A program made the translations under genes and the position numbers. From an uncultured Actinomycetes bacterium (GTDB taxonomy: Bacteria; Actinomycetota; Acidimicrobiia; Acidimicrobiales; Microtrichaceae), in the NCBI GenBank assembly GCA_903941145.1, contig CAJANQ010000539.1, positions 1-7,462 of the forward strand: 7,462 bases of DNA, read 5' to 3'. How positions within the stretch are numbered: the first letter of the stretch is position 1; each line of letters starts with the position of its first letter. Below are positions 6,278 to 7,462 of this stretch, one piece after another. Below the pieces are notes generated by a model. It was not told the origin of the DNA and did not search any database. It saw only the letters and a program-made list of their open reading frames with translations.

Positions 6278-6356
6278 GACCCGGCTGCGTGCCGGGTCCT
6301 CGAGCCCCTTCGCGGGGGTTCACCGACAGCTCGATCCAGGACCCGCCCCCCGGGCG
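6278..6356 (+). promoter_or_regulatory. Structured leader with mutually exclusive stems
   Basis: Hairpin A is a perfect 8-bp stem, 6278-6285 (gacccggc) with 6291-6298, around a 5-base loop. Alternative stem B pairs 6294-6300 (gggtcct) with 6338-6344 (aggaccc) and 6301-6304 (cgag) with 6330-6333 (ctcg). That is 11 pairs with a 4-base bulge, enclosing a small CCCC/GGGG hairpin (6305-6317). A and B share 6294-6298 and cannot coexist. A third 5-bp hairpin (6344-6348 with 6352-6356) precedes the GAGGG ribosome site at 6365-6369. This layout suggests a regulatory leader, but I match it to no known riboswitch and GC-rich DNA pairs readily by chance. Confidence 0.35.
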
Positions 6357-6379
6357 CCATACACGAGGGCACCACGCAC

Positions 6380-7462
6380 ATGGCAATGACCGAGACGAGA
6401 CCCGAGACGGGTGCGACGGCAGCGACAGCTTCCGAGCAGGCCGGCCCGGGTGGGCTCGAGATCCTCGTCGGTTCCGGTGACCACCGGACGACCGGTGTGG
6501 TCTTCATCGGGTTCTCACTGCTCTTCCTGGTGATCTCCTTCATCGTCCGGGCGCTCGTCGGCATCGACGTGCTGACGGACAACGGAGTCCTCGGCGGGTT
6601 CGGCACGCTCTCCAACCTGAGCTCGCAGGTCGGCCTGGTCCTCCTCGGTGTCGTGCCGCTGATCCTTGGCCTGGCCATCTACGTCGTGCCGATGCAGGTC
6701 GGTTCGCCCGCCATCGCCTTCCCCCGTGCAGTGACCCTGTCGCTGTGGACCTGGGTGCTCGGCTCGGCCGTGTTCATCACCAGTGCTGCGCTCAACGGCG
6801 GCATCGGCGGCGGCAACGACGAGGCGTCCCGCCTGGGCAACGTGAGCCTCGGCGTGCTGCTCCTGGCCCTGGGACTGGGCACCGTGGCCGTCATGACCAC
6901 CGTCGTGGCGCACCGTCCGTTCGGCATGGGGCTCGCCCGGGTGCCGCTGTTCTCCTGGTCGATGCTCGTCGGCGGCGCCGTCTGGATCATCTCGTTCGGC
7001 TCGGCCTTCGCCCACGTCATCGTCGGGCAGATCTCCCAGTCGGGCGCAGAGGCGCTGGCCACCAACTTCTCCAACGGGATTGCCTGGATGCTGCGGGCGC
7101 CGTCGGTGTACATGATCGCCATCCCGGTCCTGGGCATCGCCGGGGACGTCGTCGCCCGGGCCGCCAACCGTCGCCTGGCGAACTACTTCGTGTTCCAGTC
7201 CTTCATCGGCGCCTTCGCCGTCCTCTCGTTCGGCGCCTGGGTCCAGTCGCCGACCGCAGTGCGCACCGCCGTCTGGACGGTTGTGGCCCTGCTGGTCGGC
7301 CTGCCGGTGCTGGGACTCCTTGGTGGCCTTGCCGACACGCTCCGCCGCGGCCCGGTCAAGCTCGACGCCGCCGTGGTCGGCTCGCTGCTCTCGCTGCTGC
7401 TCCTGCTGGGGGCTGTCGCTGCGGGCCTGCTCATCGCCCTGGACAACGCCGGCACCGGCCAG
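6380..7462 (+). CDS. COX1-like haem-copper oxidase subunit I homologue lacking visible cofactor ligands (3' partial)
   Basis: The frame is open from the ATG at 6380 (GAGGG 10 bases upstream) to the window end: 361 residues and at least nine membrane helices. Landmarks follow aa3 subunit I in order: GDHRTTGV at 33-40, YVVPMQVGSPAIAFPRAVTLSLW at 101-123 (family NYFMPLxIGAPDMAFPRLNxLSxW), LARVPLFSWSML at 185-196, RAPSVYMIAIPVLGIAGDVV at 239-258 (family GHPEVYIxILPxFGIISHVI) and FGAWVQS at 284-290 (family FxVWAHH). The low-spin haem His of helix II is replaced by Ser/Gln (81-83), the CuB His by Ala240, the His pair by Gln289-Ser290, the D-channel Asp by Ala111, the gating Glu by Ser242 and the K-channel Lys by Leu near 313. 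Tyr244 is retained. The helix III-IV loop is short and lacks YPPLS. The haem a/a3 HxH site (VAHFHY) lies beyond the window. The intact, codon-biased frame argues against a decaying gene. A structural or assembly role beside ctaA/ctaB is inference. Confidence 0.85.
   Translation, partial: MAMTETRPETGATAATASEQAGPGGLEILVGSGDHRTTGVVFIGFSLLFLVISFIVRALVGIDVLTDNGVLGGFGTLSNLSSQVGLVLLGVVPLILGLAIYVVPMQVGSPAIAFPRAVTLSLWTWVLGSAVFITSAALNGGIGGGNDEASRLGNVSLGVLLLALGLGTVAVMTTVVAHRPFGMGLARVPLFSWSMLVGGAVWIISFGSAFAHVIVGQISQSGAEALATNFSNGIAWMLRAPSVYMIAIPVLGIAGDVVARAANRRLANYFVFQSFIGAFAVLSFGAWVQSPTAVRTAVWTVVALLVGLPVLGLLGGLADTLRRGPVKLDAAVVGSLLSLLLLLGAVAAGLLIALDNAGTGQ

Noticed and set aside
6171..6389. A 72-codon frame whose ATG overlaps the ctaB stop (ATGA) and which ends 10 bases inside the COX1-like gene
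   Set aside because: The ATGA overlap looks like coupling, but the product is rich in Pro, Arg, Gly and Ser with no recognisable motif, and the frame crosses the promoter-like and hairpin sequences. It is more likely a chance opening in GC-rich DNA.
6380..7462. The COX1-like gene as a pseudogene
   Set aside because: There is no stop or frameshift over 361 codons, codon use matches the neighbours and the packing motifs are retained. Decay should have damaged these as well as the ligand positions.
1..7462. CRISPR arrays, insertion sequences, phage genes or att sites, including integration at the tRNA cluster
   Set aside because: I found no direct repeats with regular spacers, no transposase or integrase motifs and no duplicated tRNA 3' ends; base composition looks even across the window.

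Overview
The window is high-GC, gene-dense bacterial DNA with strongly G/C-biased third codon positions. Several signs point to Actinomycetota: a tRNA-Glu/Asp/Phe cluster, clpS directly followed by a DUF2017 gene, divergent ctaA and ctaB, frequent GTG starts, and TANNNT boxes a few bases upstream of start codons. Within the phylum I lean towards a lineage such as Acidimicrobiia, but that is inference and not shown by the sequence.

Left part (1-3047): the 3' end of a large GT-C type membrane glycosyltransferase gene (AftB/ZomB-like) on the + strand converges on an acyltransferase-3 (OafA-like) gene on the - strand. The stop codons are 9 bases apart, inside one hairpin. Both proteins would act at the membrane on envelope glycans or lipids.

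Middle (3052-3364): a minus-strand cluster transcribed as tRNA-Glu(UUC), tRNA-Asp(GUC), tRNA-Phe(GAA), with a small hairpin in each spacer. Upstream of it, also on the minus strand, is an apparent operon ctaA - clpS - DUF2017 gene (5148 down to 3458): haem A synthase, the N-end-rule adaptor, and an uncharacterised small protein.

Right part (5251-7462): ctaB (haem O synthase) runs divergently from ctaA across a 102-base intergenic region in which both genes appear to have near-leaderless promoters. CtaB and CtaA act in sequence (haem B to haem O to haem A). A 205-base gap with a candidate promoter and a structured leader follows. After it comes an open frame that runs off the window end. It is clearly related to haem-copper oxidase subunit I, but it lacks every haem/copper ligand and proton-channel residue that I can align within the 361 visible residues. 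This apparently redox-dead COX1-like protein, beside the haem A genes, is the most interesting feature of the window.
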